Of a stretch of DNA of 64,000 bases, positions 34,001 through 45,803 are shown in pieces. Made by a program: the position numbers and the translations under genes. Each line of letters starts with the position of its first letter. Positions within the stretch are counted from its first letter, which is position 1. The notes under the pieces were generated by a model. That model was not told the DNA's origin. It was given only the letters and a program-made list of their open reading frames with translations, and made no database searches. The DNA comes from Paenibacillus sp. OK003 (GTDB taxonomy: Bacteria > Bacillota > Bacilli > Paenibacillales > Paenibacillaceae): the NCBI RefSeq assembly GCF_900109515.1, contig NZ_FOBD01000007.1:124001-188000 (forward strand). The letters run 5' to 3'.

Positions 34001-36650
34001 GCAAGCGACAATTGTCAATAATTTTGTAACTGAATTAATCAACAAAGACCCTGAGGTAAATGTCGCTGTTCTTGGCGACTTCAATGACTTTCAGTTCTCC
34101 AAGACGCTGAACATCGTTGCAGGAGACAAGCTGGACAATCTGGTAAACAAACTGCCAGAGAACAAGCGTTATTCCTACATCTATGACGGAAACTCTCAGA
34201 CACTGGATCACATTCTGGTGAGCAAAAATCTGTCCGAAACTGCGGCGATCGAAGCAGTTCATGTGAATGCTGACTTCGAAGATTCCCATGGTCGGGTCAG
34301 TGACCATGATCCGCTGCTCGCGCAGCTGAGCATTGGAAGCGCGGCAGAAGAGGGAGACTTCAACCTGCGTGTATTGCACACCAATGATACACACGCGCAT
34401 TTGGATAACATCCCGCGCCGCGTAACAGCGATTAAGGAAACACGCAATGATAACACCCTGGTGCTGGATGCAGGGGACGTATTCTCTGGTACATTGTACT
34501 TTAACCTTTATAACGGTCTGGCGGATCTGGATTTCATGAACATGATCGGATACGATGCTATGACCTTCGGAAACCATGAGTTTGATAAAGGCCCAAGCGT
34601 ACTCAAGGAATTTATTGAAAAAGCGGAATTCCGATTTGTGAGTGCCAATATTGACTATACGAAGGATGCGAATTTGGGTGGCTTGTACAACGATACCATC
34701 GGAAATCCAGGCGAGAATTCCCGGATCTATCCGGCCATTATTACGGAAGTAAACGGCGAGAAAGTCGGAATCTTTGGCTTGACGACACCGGATACCGTAT
34801 CTCTGTCATCACCAGGAGATGATCTGAAGTTTAAGGATTACGAAGCTAGTGCTCAGGCGACAGTGAACATGCTGCAAGATGAAGGTATCAACAAAATTAT
34901 CGCGCTGACGCATCTGGGTTACTCGGTAGACCTGAAACTGGCAGAAGCGGTAGAAGGCATCGACATCGTAGTGGGTGGTCATTCACACACTATTCTGAAC
35001 AAACCGGTGGTTGTAGATGCACACACCGATCCGACGCTGGTCGTACAGACGGGAGAATATGACGTTTCCCTGGGTCAATTGGATGTAACGTTCAACGAAG
35101 CAGGCGTACTGAAAACATGGAACGGCAAATTGCTGAACCTGGATGCAAAGGATGCCACCGGTAAGTATGTTTACGCAGATGATCCGACTGCAAAAGCGAA
35201 GCTGGCAACCTATGCGAAACCTCTGGCTGAGTTCAAAAAAGAAGTTATCGGTAAAACGAATGTATTCCTTGATGGAGAACGTAACAGTGTTCGTAAAAAA
35301 GAAACGAATCTAGGAAACTTCGTGACAGACGGCATGCTGGAGAAAGTGAAATCCATTGTGAAGGAAAACGATGTCAAAGGATATGTCGCCATCCAAAATG
35401 GTGGAGGCATTCGGGAATCGTTCAAGCAGGGAGATATTACCCTGGGCGACCTGCTGGCCGTAATGCCATACGGCAACAACCTGTCTGCGCTGAAAATGAC
35501 AGGTAAGGAAATTACGGCTGCGCTGGAAAATGGTGTGAGCGGCGTGGAAACAGGAGAAGGGCGCTTCCCGCAAGTTTCAGGCATGCGTTTCTACTACGAT
35601 TCCACGAAGCCGGGAGAGAAAGTTGATGCTATATCTAATACGGTGACCCAAGTCGGTCAACGCGTACTCAAAGTACAGATTAAGAATGCCAATGGTACGT
35701 ACACGGATATCGATCCAAACGGATACTACATCGTAGCGACGAACTCGTTTATGGCTAACGGTAGAGACTTTTATCGTTCCATGAGAGCGGCTAAGGATGA
35801 CAACCGGTACTATGAACTGAATCTGGTCGATTATGAAGTCTTCCATGAACATCTGGACCGGGTAGGTACGGTGAATCAGACAACGGAAGGACGTAGTACC
35901 GATCTGAAGGGAGCTCCACTTCCGGGTGGCGGGAATGGAAGCAATCCTGGTAATGGCGGTGGAAATAATGGAAGTAATCCGGGCAGTGGTAATAGTGGTG
36001 GAGGTACAACGACACCAACCAATCCAACAACTCCGACCACGCCTACAACACCTTCCGTTCCGGGGAATGGGAATGGGAATGGAGGAGGTACTACACCAAC
36101 CAATCCGGGTGTGATTTTGAAAGATATCGGCAATCACTGGGCAGCAGCTGCCATTGAGCAGGCCATTTCCCGGGGAATTGTGAATGGATATCAGGACGGT
36201 AATTTCCGTCCAAATACCCCGGCAACACGCGCCGAGTTCATTGTAATGCTGGCAAGAGCATTTGAACATCCAGCCAGCAGCAAGGCGTTGACGTTTAAGG
36301 ATGCTTCCAAAATTCCAACATGGGCACAATCCTTTATTGCTCAAGCTGTAGAACAAGGGATCATTAGTGGCTATACGGATGAGACGTTCCGTGCATCCGG
36401 CAAAGTATCCCGTGTAGAGATGACGGTTATGCTCGTAAGAGCACTCGGACTTCCAGTTGAATCAAATACTACATTAACCTTTGCAGATGCAAATAAAGTA
36501 CCTGCATGGGCCGTGCCTTATATCGCAGCTGCATATGATGCAGGACTGGTGAAAGGCACAGGCAAGAACATGTTTAAACCGCTCGCTGAAGCAACTCGTG
36601 CTGAAGTTGTAACGCTGTTGATGTCAGCGAGTGAGTTTCAGGCGAAGTAA
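31089..36650 (+). CDS. giant secreted nuclease / 5'-nucleotidase with SLH anchor
   Basis: An 1853-residue multidomain exoprotein. A signal peptide ends near residue 36. A DUF6359-like domain (about 37-150), chitobiase-type C-terminal beta domains (about 158-232 and 435-515) and OB-fold nucleic-acid-binding-type domains follow. An endonuclease/exonuclease/phosphatase domain occupies about 780-1075 (IATFNVENFS, NHFNSKGGD, GDFNDF, SDHDPLLA). A metallophosphatase/5'-nucleotidase lies at about 1093-1600 (HTNDTHAHLDN, DAGDVFSG, GNHEFDKG, GGHSHT, NGGGIRESF). A Gly/Asn and Pro/Thr linker (1614-1672) leads to three SLH repeats (from about 1676, 1734 and 1796). It resembles B. subtilis YhcR in plan. 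The likely role is degrading extracellular nucleic acid to nucleosides and phosphate at the cell surface. GGAGG precedes the ATG. Confidence 0.92.
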   Translation: MHVLQMKRWLRLFLAMVLLITGAIPAGLFSSKAAAADEPLTVAQALNLNFGDSNISIEGYVVGTYSSGPNVRLNPDFTLDTNFAIADTPDETNISKMMPVQIPTSAPRSIFGLKSNPSLYKAKVRISNGNIAEYFSSKGIHYNISTTFQLIDETPVTKVANVTANPASGAIPTGTKVALETATVGATVYYKQNTDTDYLPYTVPITVNDATHIETYAVKEGIDNSDVTRFDYTIVDNSPISISDARKATENTTVTVQGIVTYSELSGGVSNLYIQDNDAGIVVRGNASGVEVGDRIEAYGPITIYNGLVQVEASKSGFQGGYIRTVEKSQDLPSPVSLNSSHFAPGAGGTKGSGGQYEGMLVEVNNIQVTKSSSSTYTATDDHGGEMLIYAKNSPSALSVGKSYYKVTGVLTYHSTYGLELIPRTASDILEDLLSVTASTPSGGIVKGTEVTLTSPYVGAQIFYTLDGSEPTVNSTEYTQPITINQDQIIKAVATADSRVSTIFSFEYTAVDRVDGVRIHEIQGAGHYSIYDGLNVQNVDGIVTSLVNADSFYMQSIPGQEDGDPATSEGILIYKKDHGMKVKDQVKVAGKVKEYAASVTDLPTTEIVASEITLEQPNVELPQPVIIGKGGRVIPNVIDSDGLSEFNPDMDAIDFYESLEGMRVQLNDATILGPYSSSTGLAVTVDNEPNNPLKTPAGGLILRGDGAGEFESSLNPQRLFINKKPSQAATTGDKFTGPINGVLSYSGSNYKVNLEGSLPAIVSSGLQQATTSIEPNQDKLTIATFNVENFSKKDATRGNKIGKIIVNNLKSPDIIGIMEVQDNDGATDSGNTDASESFKTLLDAIKSNNGPSYQYTDIAPLNNMDGGATGGNIRVGFLYNPDRVSLKAGTKGDAKTALSLDASGNLSLNPGRIQPDNVAFKTSRKPLAAEFEFNGERVVVIANHFNSKGGDLAPFGNVQPVTRSSEVQRAQQATIVNNFVTELINKDPEVNVAVLGDFNDFQFSKTLNIVAGDKLDNLVNKLPENKRYSYIYDGNSQTLDHILVSKNLSETAAIEAVHVNADFEDSHGRVSDHDPLLAQLSIGSAAEEGDFNLRVLHTNDTHAHLDNIPRRVTAIKETRNDNTLVLDAGDVFSGTLYFNLYNGLADLDFMNMIGYDAMTFGNHEFDKGPSVLKEFIEKAEFRFVSANIDYTKDANLGGLYNDTIGNPGENSRIYPAIITEVNGEKVGIFGLTTPDTVSLSSPGDDLKFKDYEASAQATVNMLQDEGINKIIALTHLGYSVDLKLAEAVEGIDIVVGGHSHTILNKPVVVDAHTDPTLVVQTGEYDVSLGQLDVTFNEAGVLKTWNGKLLNLDAKDATGKYVYADDPTAKAKLATYAKPLAEFKKEVIGKTNVFLDGERNSVRKKETNLGNFVTDGMLEKVKSIVKENDVKGYVAIQNGGGIRESFKQGDITLGDLLAVMPYGNNLSALKMTGKEITAALENGVSGVETGEGRFPQVSGMRFYYDSTKPGEKVDAISNTVTQVGQRVLKVQIKNANGTYTDIDPNGYYIVATNSFMANGRDFYRSMRAAKDDNRYYELNLVDYEVFHEHLDRVGTVNQTTEGRSTDLKGAPLPGGGNGSNPGNGGGNNGSNPGSGNSGGGTTTPTNPTTPTTPTTPSVPGNGNGNGGGTTPTNPGVILKDIGNHWAAAAIEQAISRGIVNGYQDGNFRPNTPATRAEFIVMLARAFEHPASSKALTFKDASKIPTWAQSFIAQAVEQGIISGYTDETFRASGKVSRVEMTVMLVRALGLPVESNTTLTFADANKVPAWAVPYIAAAYDAGLVKGTGKNMFKPLAEATRAEVVTLLMSASEFQAK

Positions 36651-36727
36651 TAAGACGTCTCAATCTTCCTATGAAAAGGAAGCCAAAACCAGTTTAACCT
36701 GAAACGCTAAACTCTTTTACTCTAAGG

Positions 36728-36768
36728 AAAACAGCCTGCAGGCCTTCATCTGCAAGCTGTTTTTTTAC
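36728..36768 (+). terminator. terminator of the nuclease gene
   Basis: AACAGC...GCTGTT with inner GCAG/CTGC, followed by TTTTTTT. Confidence 0.88.
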
Positions 36769-36837
36769 TAATTAATGACTGTTCATTTTTACCAGAGGAA
36801 GGTATAGTAGACAGGATTATATTGAAGGAGTGTTGAC

Positions 36838-37050
36838 ATGCAAGATCAACCGGTTTTAATCGCACTATTGGCTATTGCTGCAGGGATTTTCAGTTTGTTG
36901 GGTGGAATCAACAATTGGGATTGGTTTATGAAGAGTTTTAGAGCAGGTCTCTTTGTGAAAACCATTGGACGTCAGGGTGCAAGAGTGGTGTATGGGATTT
37001 TTGGTATTGTGCTGATTACGATTGGCGTATTATTGCTGCTGATTGGATGA
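36838..37050 (+). CDS. Imm17-family small membrane protein
   Basis: A 70-residue protein with two membrane helices (about 6-24 and 48-69) separated by WDWFMKSFRAGLFVKTIGRQGARVVYGIFG. The NWDWFM word and GRxxARxxYGxxG match the immunity protein 17 family, proposed as immunity to polymorphic toxins. AAGGAG precedes the ATG. No toxin gene is adjacent, so it may be an orphan immunity gene or have another membrane role. Confidence 0.7.
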   Translation: MQDQPVLIALLAIAAGIFSLLGGINNWDWFMKSFRAGLFVKTIGRQGARVVYGIFGIVLITIGVLLLLIG

Positions 37051-37247
37051 GCGGGAAAAAAGAAAAGAAATTTGCAGAGCCTGAGTACATAATTCAGTTT
37101 CACAGCCTTTAATGTAGAAGGTAACGATTAGTACGTTTAGCTTTATGCTTGAGATTTTCGAGGTTAGTTAGGGTGTGGAAGTTAGCTTTTTAAAAAGTGT
37201 TGAAGCCTAGGCCAGTTTACCCCTGGGAATGTGTGGACAAATTATCT

Positions 37248-37388
37248 AAGGAACCTGGGACGCCTTATTTTGCCTTCAGCTCTTCTTTTTACAAAGTAAG
37301 GAACATGAGACATGCTATTTACTGAATTGCCTGACAAAAACACTATAAACGACTGTTTTTTTCTGATATAGCGTGTCTCAGGTTCTTT
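37248..37388. repeat. three related 21-mers, two forming an inverted repeat
   Basis: AAGGAACATGAGACATGCTA(T) at 37298-37318 is matched in reverse complement at 37368-37388 (18 of 21). A weaker direct copy starts at 37249 (about 15 of 21). The inverted pair brackets a 49-base AT-rich centre with an AAAAACA/TGTTTTT stem. No gene lies in 37051-37600; this element is its only notable content. It may be a MITE-like or REP-like unit. Confidence 0.55.
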
Positions 37389-37604
37389 AGATTTCTGGAG
37401 TCACTTCATATCCTTAAATAAGAAGTCTCCGATTCATTAGCGCTTGCACATGCTCTGCTCTAAACCGTGAGTGATTAGCCGACTCCTGATCCACATCCAG
37501 AGCGAAGCTTTTCATTGAAAGGGAGAAAATCTACTTTAACGGCACTTCAGGTCCATTCAGACTTTCATTAGGTTTGAAGGCACTGCCAAGTAAAAGTTAC
37601 ACTC

Positions 37605-37638
37605 AAAAAGACCACCGAAAGATTTCGGTGGTCTTTTT
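37605..37638 (-). terminator. bidirectional terminator after the betaine permease gene
   Basis: AAAAAGACCACCGAAA (37605-37620) and TTTCGGTGGTCTTTTT (37623-37638) with a minimal loop give U-tracts on both strands. It lies just past the minus-strand stop at 37671. Confidence 0.93.
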
Positions 37639-37670
37639 GCCAAATTCAGGTTTATTCATCTCAATCTGGT

Positions 37671-41457
<3,787 letters not shown>

Positions 41458-41632
41458 GTTTTCACCCCTTCTGATGTGTTGTGCACTTCGAACGGCTTTC
41501 AGCATCCACAAGCCCATACACTTGTGCGCCCAGCCACGAAATCCGGTAATCGTTGCTTCGCTTCCCGTCTTTCTGGGTAACGTTTTGTATTCTAACAATA
41601 CTTAACCCGTATAGCAACTGAATAAACAGTAC

Positions 41633-41662
41633 ATAATGTTTGTACAGTAAAAACTGTACAAA
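41633..41662 (-). promoter_or_regulatory. opuA promoter with embedded inverted-repeat operator
   Basis: On the minus strand TTGTAC (41661-41656), a 17-base spacer and CATTAT (41638-41633) form a promoter. TTTGTACAG/CTGTACAAA with a 6-base AT centre (41639-41662) fills the spacer and -35. It lies between opuA and the divergent GbsR-type gene, the expected site for that repressor. The rest of 41458-41951 shows no gene. Confidence 0.65.
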
Positions 41663-41951
41663 GTTTTCCGTCCATATGCTCCGTCATTCTCCTTATTCTG
41701 GCTAATAAGACACCTTTACATTTGATATCGCTTTTTCTACAATAGAAAATGTGCTGAATCTAAGCAGTTTTTTTGGTTAAAAGAAAGTCGTAGGCGTTTG
41801 CAACCTGGTAAAGCTCCCATGAAATACATGGGGTAACCTAAAGCCTGTTGGCATATAGGATGTCCTGCCGGATACTTTCCCATGTAAGCCGGATCTTACA
41901 GTTGCAATTATTTTGCCGAGACTGGGAATGTTGAGAATGGAGGTTGCAAGC

Positions 41952-42527
41952 ATGAGCTTGGACCATTTACAAGAGGAACAGCAGGCAACCGTTCTTAGAA
42001 TCCGTAAACGCGTCATTGAAGCCATTGGGCGTAATATGGATCTATACGGCGTTACGCTGTCCACGGGACACTTATATGGATTGCTTTTTTTTGCAGACAA
42101 ACCTATGACCCTTGACGATATGGGCCGGGAAATGGAAATGAGCAAAACGAGCATGAGTACCGGCGTACGTACACTGCTGGATCTAAAAATGGTGAATAAA
42201 GTATGGAGCAAAGGCTCCCGGAAAGACCTATATGAAGTGGAGTATGACTGGCATCAGACGTTTACGGATTATTTTGTAATTAAATGGAGAAAAGCCGTGG
42301 AGAGTAACCTTCAGGTACTGCGCAAATCCGTTGATGAAATGAATCGTTTGATTGCTGACCTGGATGAACAAGCAGATGCTGAACTTCTTCGCATTCTTAA
42401 GGAAGACAAGCATAAGGTGCTTCAAGCAGAGGCCTATTACAAATGGCTGGATCGCTTGATTGATACCATGGAAGATGAAGAAATATACAAATTGGTTCCG
42501 AAGGAAGAGATCAAGGAACATGAATAA
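41952..42527 (+). CDS. GbsR/OpcR-type MarR-like repressor
   Basis: A 191-residue regulator with the GbsR-family pattern: RKRVIEAIGRNMDLYGVTLSTGHLYGLLFFADKPMTLDDMGREMEMSKTSMSTGVRTLLDLKMVNKVWSKGSRKDLYEVE (winged helix, about residues 18-96). A helical C-terminal half follows. GbsR and OpcR in B. subtilis repress osmoprotectant uptake and synthesis genes, GbsR sensing choline. GGAGG lies 8 bases before the ATG at 41952. Its divergent position to opuA and the operator between them make opuA the likely target. Confidence 0.9.
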   Translation: MSLDHLQEEQQATVLRIRKRVIEAIGRNMDLYGVTLSTGHLYGLLFFADKPMTLDDMGREMEMSKTSMSTGVRTLLDLKMVNKVWSKGSRKDLYEVEYDWHQTFTDYFVIKWRKAVESNLQVLRKSVDEMNRLIADLDEQADAELLRILKEDKHKVLQAEAYYKWLDRLIDTMEDEEIYKLVPKEEIKEHE

Positions 42528-42540
42528 CAGCAAAAGCAAA

Positions 42541-42573
42541 AGGCCCTTTCCGAATTGGAGAGGGCTCTTTTGT
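42541..42573 (+). terminator. terminator of the gbsR-type gene
   Basis: AGGCCCTTTCC with GGAGAGGGCT around an AT-rich loop, then CTTTTG. Confidence 0.8.
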
Positions 42574-42622
42574 CTTGGGGGGTTACGTACTTGTACATTT
42601 ATAATGAAGAAAAACACATGCT

Positions 42623-44251
42623 TTACAATTGGCCGATTAATCCCACACGTGATAAGGTCACAAGCCGCTGAACGATCTGTTCCAGTTCGTCCATGATCTG
42701 ATGGCGTCCGCTTGGGGTCCAGGATCGTACAGACCAATCGGATATATCATGTACGTTACCTTTCAACACGGCTGGAGAGCGATTCCAGGCTGTAGTTTGT
42801 TTCATGCGCCGAAGCAGTTTCTCACTGGCAGGAGTATTGGAGACGCGGTTCATGAACAGATGATCCGTGTCCAGCATGGGAATGCTATCTGCCGCATACT
42901 CATCTGTCATGAAATCTATAGACATGATCTGTGCAGGGTTCAGTCCAAGTTCACCGTAGATAAGACGATTCAATGGATGCTCGATATTTTCCTGGAGCCG
43001 GATAGACTGATTCGTAACCTGCATAAGCATAATACGTTCTTGCCCGAAATGATGCTTCAAACGGAGTCCGATATCAAGGTTGCGAAGCTCCAGCTGTTTG
43101 AAATTCTGTAAGGCCTGCTGCTCCCGTCCGACCAGTTCAGCCAAGCGTACATGATTTTCTTTCCAGTCATGGGCCTGATCCAGGATAACCGTAGGTGCAA
43201 TACTTTTGAGCTGATCGTAAAAGGGTTGATGATAAAAGTCACCGATGATCAGGTCCGGCTTGGCCTGACGTAATTTCTCCAATTGTGTGGATAGCCGCTG
43301 CTGCTGCTCGACTTCATCAAGCTCCCGATCATGGAATCCGTCCATTGCAGCTACGGGAGACAATCCGAGCGAAGAGAGGTTCTCATGAAGTCCCATTCTG
43401 GACGCGGTAGCCACGCGAATTTGGTCTTTTTTCATATATAAGCTGGGTGCGATCCCCAAGGTTTGTTTGAATTTGCGGCTAAAATAATATTCATTGCCAT
43501 AGCCAACAGATACGGCGACGTCTTTGAGTACACATGTTTCCTGCTTGAGCTGTTTTTTGGCCTCGTCAATCCGTAAGCGATTCAGATAATCGGTAGGTGA
43601 CATGCCCTTGGCTTTCTTGAAACTGCGAGAATAGGAGCTTGGCGTCAATCCGGCAATTTTGGCCAGTTGATCCATGCTGATACCTTCACTCATGAACCTT
43701 TTCATATACATAATGCTGCGTTCAAGCGCCGGATCGACCTTCTCATAATTTTCTTCAAGCCGGTTCTCCGAGAGATACTGCAAAAGCTCGTGCAGCTGGC
43801 TATGTATACTGATAAAGTGATCGGGGTGAACGCCGCGATAGGCTTCATACAATTGTTCAACTCGCGCTCTGGCTTGTTGGTCATGACGAACCATCAGTCT
43901 GCCTGTCTCCCAATCCAGCGGGAAACCAGAAGAGGAGGACATTTTCCATTGGCCACGCACTTGCTGCAAACATACCGTATCCATGCTAAGTATTATAAAC
44001 TCCGTAACAGCCGAGCGTGCAGCCGCCTCAATCGTTGTTCCTGGCTTCAGAACATACAGTTGATTGGCTTCGGCGGTATAGACTGTATCGTTCAAGACCA
44101 GAACACCGTCTCCTTGTAAAATAAGACAGAGCATGGGCCGGGACACCGTCTTGCCTTGCACACGGAAATGCTCCCCGCGCCGTACACGGCACATGGAAGA
44201 GAGGAGCGGTAGAGATGAGGTTTCAGAAATGAAGGAAAGCTGTTCAGTCAT
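42623..44251 (-). CDS. AraC-family regulator fused to a siderophore-binding-protein domain, Btr-like
   Basis: A 542-residue three-part protein. It has an N-terminal cupin-like sensor (RRGEHFRVQGKTVSRPMLCLILQGDGVLVLND), a central AraC helix-turn-helix pair (ISMDQLAKIAGLTPSSYSRSFKKAKGMSPTDYLNRLRIDEAK ... YYFSRKFKQTLGIAPS, about 190-285) and a C-terminal periplasmic-binding-protein domain (VAAMDGFHDRELDEVE, KPDLIIGDFYHQPFYDQLKSIAPTVIL). This is the build of B. subtilis Btr, the Fe-bacillibactin-responsive activator of feuABC. A Fur box lies about 30 bases upstream. The start at 44251 suits AAAGGATG better than the ATG at 44260. No siderophore uptake genes are adjacent. Confidence 0.9.
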   Translation of the reverse strand: MTEQLSFISETSSLPLLSSMCRVRRGEHFRVQGKTVSRPMLCLILQGDGVLVLNDTVYTAEANQLYVLKPGTTIEAAARSAVTEFIILSMDTVCLQQVRGQWKMSSSSGFPLDWETGRLMVRHDQQARARVEQLYEAYRGVHPDHFISIHSQLHELLQYLSENRLEENYEKVDPALERSIMYMKRFMSEGISMDQLAKIAGLTPSSYSRSFKKAKGMSPTDYLNRLRIDEAKKQLKQETCVLKDVAVSVGYGNEYYFSRKFKQTLGIAPSLYMKKDQIRVATASRMGLHENLSSLGLSPVAAMDGFHDRELDEVEQQQRLSTQLEKLRQAKPDLIIGDFYHQPFYDQLKSIAPTVILDQAHDWKENHVRLAELVGREQQALQNFKQLELRNLDIGLRLKHHFGQERIMLMQVTNQSIRLQENIEHPLNRLIYGELGLNPAQIMSIDFMTDEYAADSIPMLDTDHLFMNRVSNTPASEKLLRRMKQTTAWNRSPAVLKGNVHDISDWSVRSWTPSGRHQIMDELEQIVQRLVTLSRVGLIGQL

Positions 44252-44279
44252 ACGGACCATCCTTTTGTCTTATTTTCTT

Positions 44280-44298
44280 AATGATAACAATTATCATT
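44280..44298 (-). promoter_or_regulatory. Fur box upstream of the Btr-like regulator
   Basis: AATGATAACAATTATCATT is a 19-bp palindromic site (9-1-9) close to the Fur consensus GATAATGATAATCATTATC. It lies 29 bases before the regulator start, so the gene should be derepressed in iron limitation. Confidence 0.88.
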
Positions 44299-44337
44299 CT
44301 CATATGGAAGGGTTTTTGAAAAATAGTTTTGGACATG

Positions 44338-44384
44338 AAAAAAAGAGGATACCCAGAGCCGTGATGGCTTTAGGGTTATCCTCT
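44338..44384 (-). terminator. terminator of the DUF5050 gene
   Basis: On the minus strand AGAGGATAACCC pairs with GGGTATCCTCT around an AGCC/GGCT inner stem and is followed by TTTTTTTC. Confidence 0.88.
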
Positions 44385-44448
44385 ATATTTGAAACTAGAA
44401 TGTTGAGATAGCTATAAGTTTCTATAAGTCTATACCCACATGTGTGGG

Positions 44449-45735
44449 TTAGTTTGGCACGACCAACAGGATATCATCCAGGAACACGTCGCTTAGCACC
44501 TTTTTGCCTGTACCATTGGCTTGCACATGATACAGCCGATAGAGATCATTTGCGTTGATGTAGAACATGCCCGGAACATCGTCATGAAGCTGGAACGTTG
44601 ACCATTCCTCTCCAGCAAGCTTGGTTACTTTGAGAGCTGCGCTCACGGAATATAGACCATTTGTACCGGAAAGATATGCAATAGTTGGTGTTCCGTTGGT
44701 CAACTGAGCAGTTACGAAAGTGACACTGTTCAAATTCAGGTTGGCAGATTTGGATACCTTGTTCCCGGCGATGGTTTTGGCATACGCCTTTTTGTCTGCA
44801 TCCACAACGACAACCTTATCTGTACCCAGTGGATTGACCTCCCGGATGCTCTTACTATGAATCTGAAGAGTTTTGCCAGAAGTGGTCAAAGCAAAGGCTT
44901 TGCCTGTTGAATAATCATAATCCTTGTTGCTGTCCAGCTTGATGCCTTTGTTATACACATACAGATTGTTGCCCCAGCCGCCAGCGTAAACAGCGTTCAC
45001 ATCCAGCTTTGCTTTGGGATTAACTGCTGTACCTTTGCCTGTATTGTAGTTTACCTTGTACATGAGAATGGCGTTGGTCGAGTAGTACTGCTCGTATGGG
45101 TCAGTGTTCACCATCAATTGCAGTTCGTTTTTGGCCACGTTCATAAAATAACGACTCTCTACTGCACCAGCAGCAATTCGTTGCACTGCTCCGCTTCCAT
45201 TGGATGCCTTGGAAACGATCCATGGGTTTCCATTAACGAGCCCGTTATAATATACACGGCCTTTCGTTACGGCGAGCAGCGGGAAATCTGTATCTGCTTT
45301 GTCTGCAATTTTGGTGGCAGCGGAAGCTTCGCTATTGCCATTTGCACGATAGATCGTTCCTTTGGAATCCATATAATAGATGAACCCATTATCCGTAAAG
45401 TAGCTCAACACATCTGTTGCATACGTTTCAGCAGAATCACTTGAACCGTCATTGGGAACACGAAGCAGCGTTGTGGAAGACTCGGAACGGGTGTAATAGA
45501 GATAGGAGCCCGCCGCAGACAGACCATCTCCTTCAAAATCAAGCAATACCTCTGTAGTTCCGCTTCCGTCACCGGATACTTTGTACAATACACCATCGGA
45601 TTCGTAATAGACCGTAGTTTGACTGAGGGAAGCTGCATGAGCATTGGCTCCGCCTCCAAGCACTGCTGCCGTGATCAGTGTGAACAGCAGCAAGGTGAAA
45701 ACCGTGTGATGCATACGTGTAGACCATTTGTTCAT
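44449..45735 (-). CDS. secreted DUF5050-type beta-propeller protein
   Basis: A signal peptide (HHTVFTLLLFTLITAAVLGG, cleavage after AHAAS region near residue 36) is followed by about 390 residues of repeated blades of the pattern VYYESDGVLYKVSGDGSG, LYYTRSESSTTLLRVPNDGSS and FIYYMDSKGTIYRANGNS. The repeated x-Y-Y-x and L/I-Y-R words match DUF5050, a predicted beta-propeller of exported Firmicute proteins. Function is unknown; ligand or cell-wall binding is plausible. It lies 68 bases after the degenerate ABC ATPase on the same strand. AAGGGTGA is some distance before the ATG. Confidence 0.8.
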   Translation of the reverse strand: MNKWSTRMHHTVFTLLLFTLITAAVLGGGANAHAASLSQTTVYYESDGVLYKVSGDGSGTTEVLLDFEGDGLSAAGSYLYYTRSESSTTLLRVPNDGSSDSAETYATDVLSYFTDNGFIYYMDSKGTIYRANGNSEASAATKIADKADTDFPLLAVTKGRVYYNGLVNGNPWIVSKASNGSGAVQRIAAGAVESRYFMNVAKNELQLMVNTDPYEQYYSTNAILMYKVNYNTGKGTAVNPKAKLDVNAVYAGGWGNNLYVYNKGIKLDSNKDYDYSTGKAFALTTSGKTLQIHSKSIREVNPLGTDKVVVVDADKKAYAKTIAGNKVSKSANLNLNSVTFVTAQLTNGTPTIAYLSGTNGLYSVSAALKVTKLAGEEWSTFQLHDDVPGMFYINANDLYRLYHVQANGTGKKVLSDVFLDDILLVVPN

Positions 45736-45803
45736 AAATCAATCGTCACCCTTCTTTTTATGTATGTAAGTAACACATTATCACCTTACGTTATATCGGT
45801 AAA

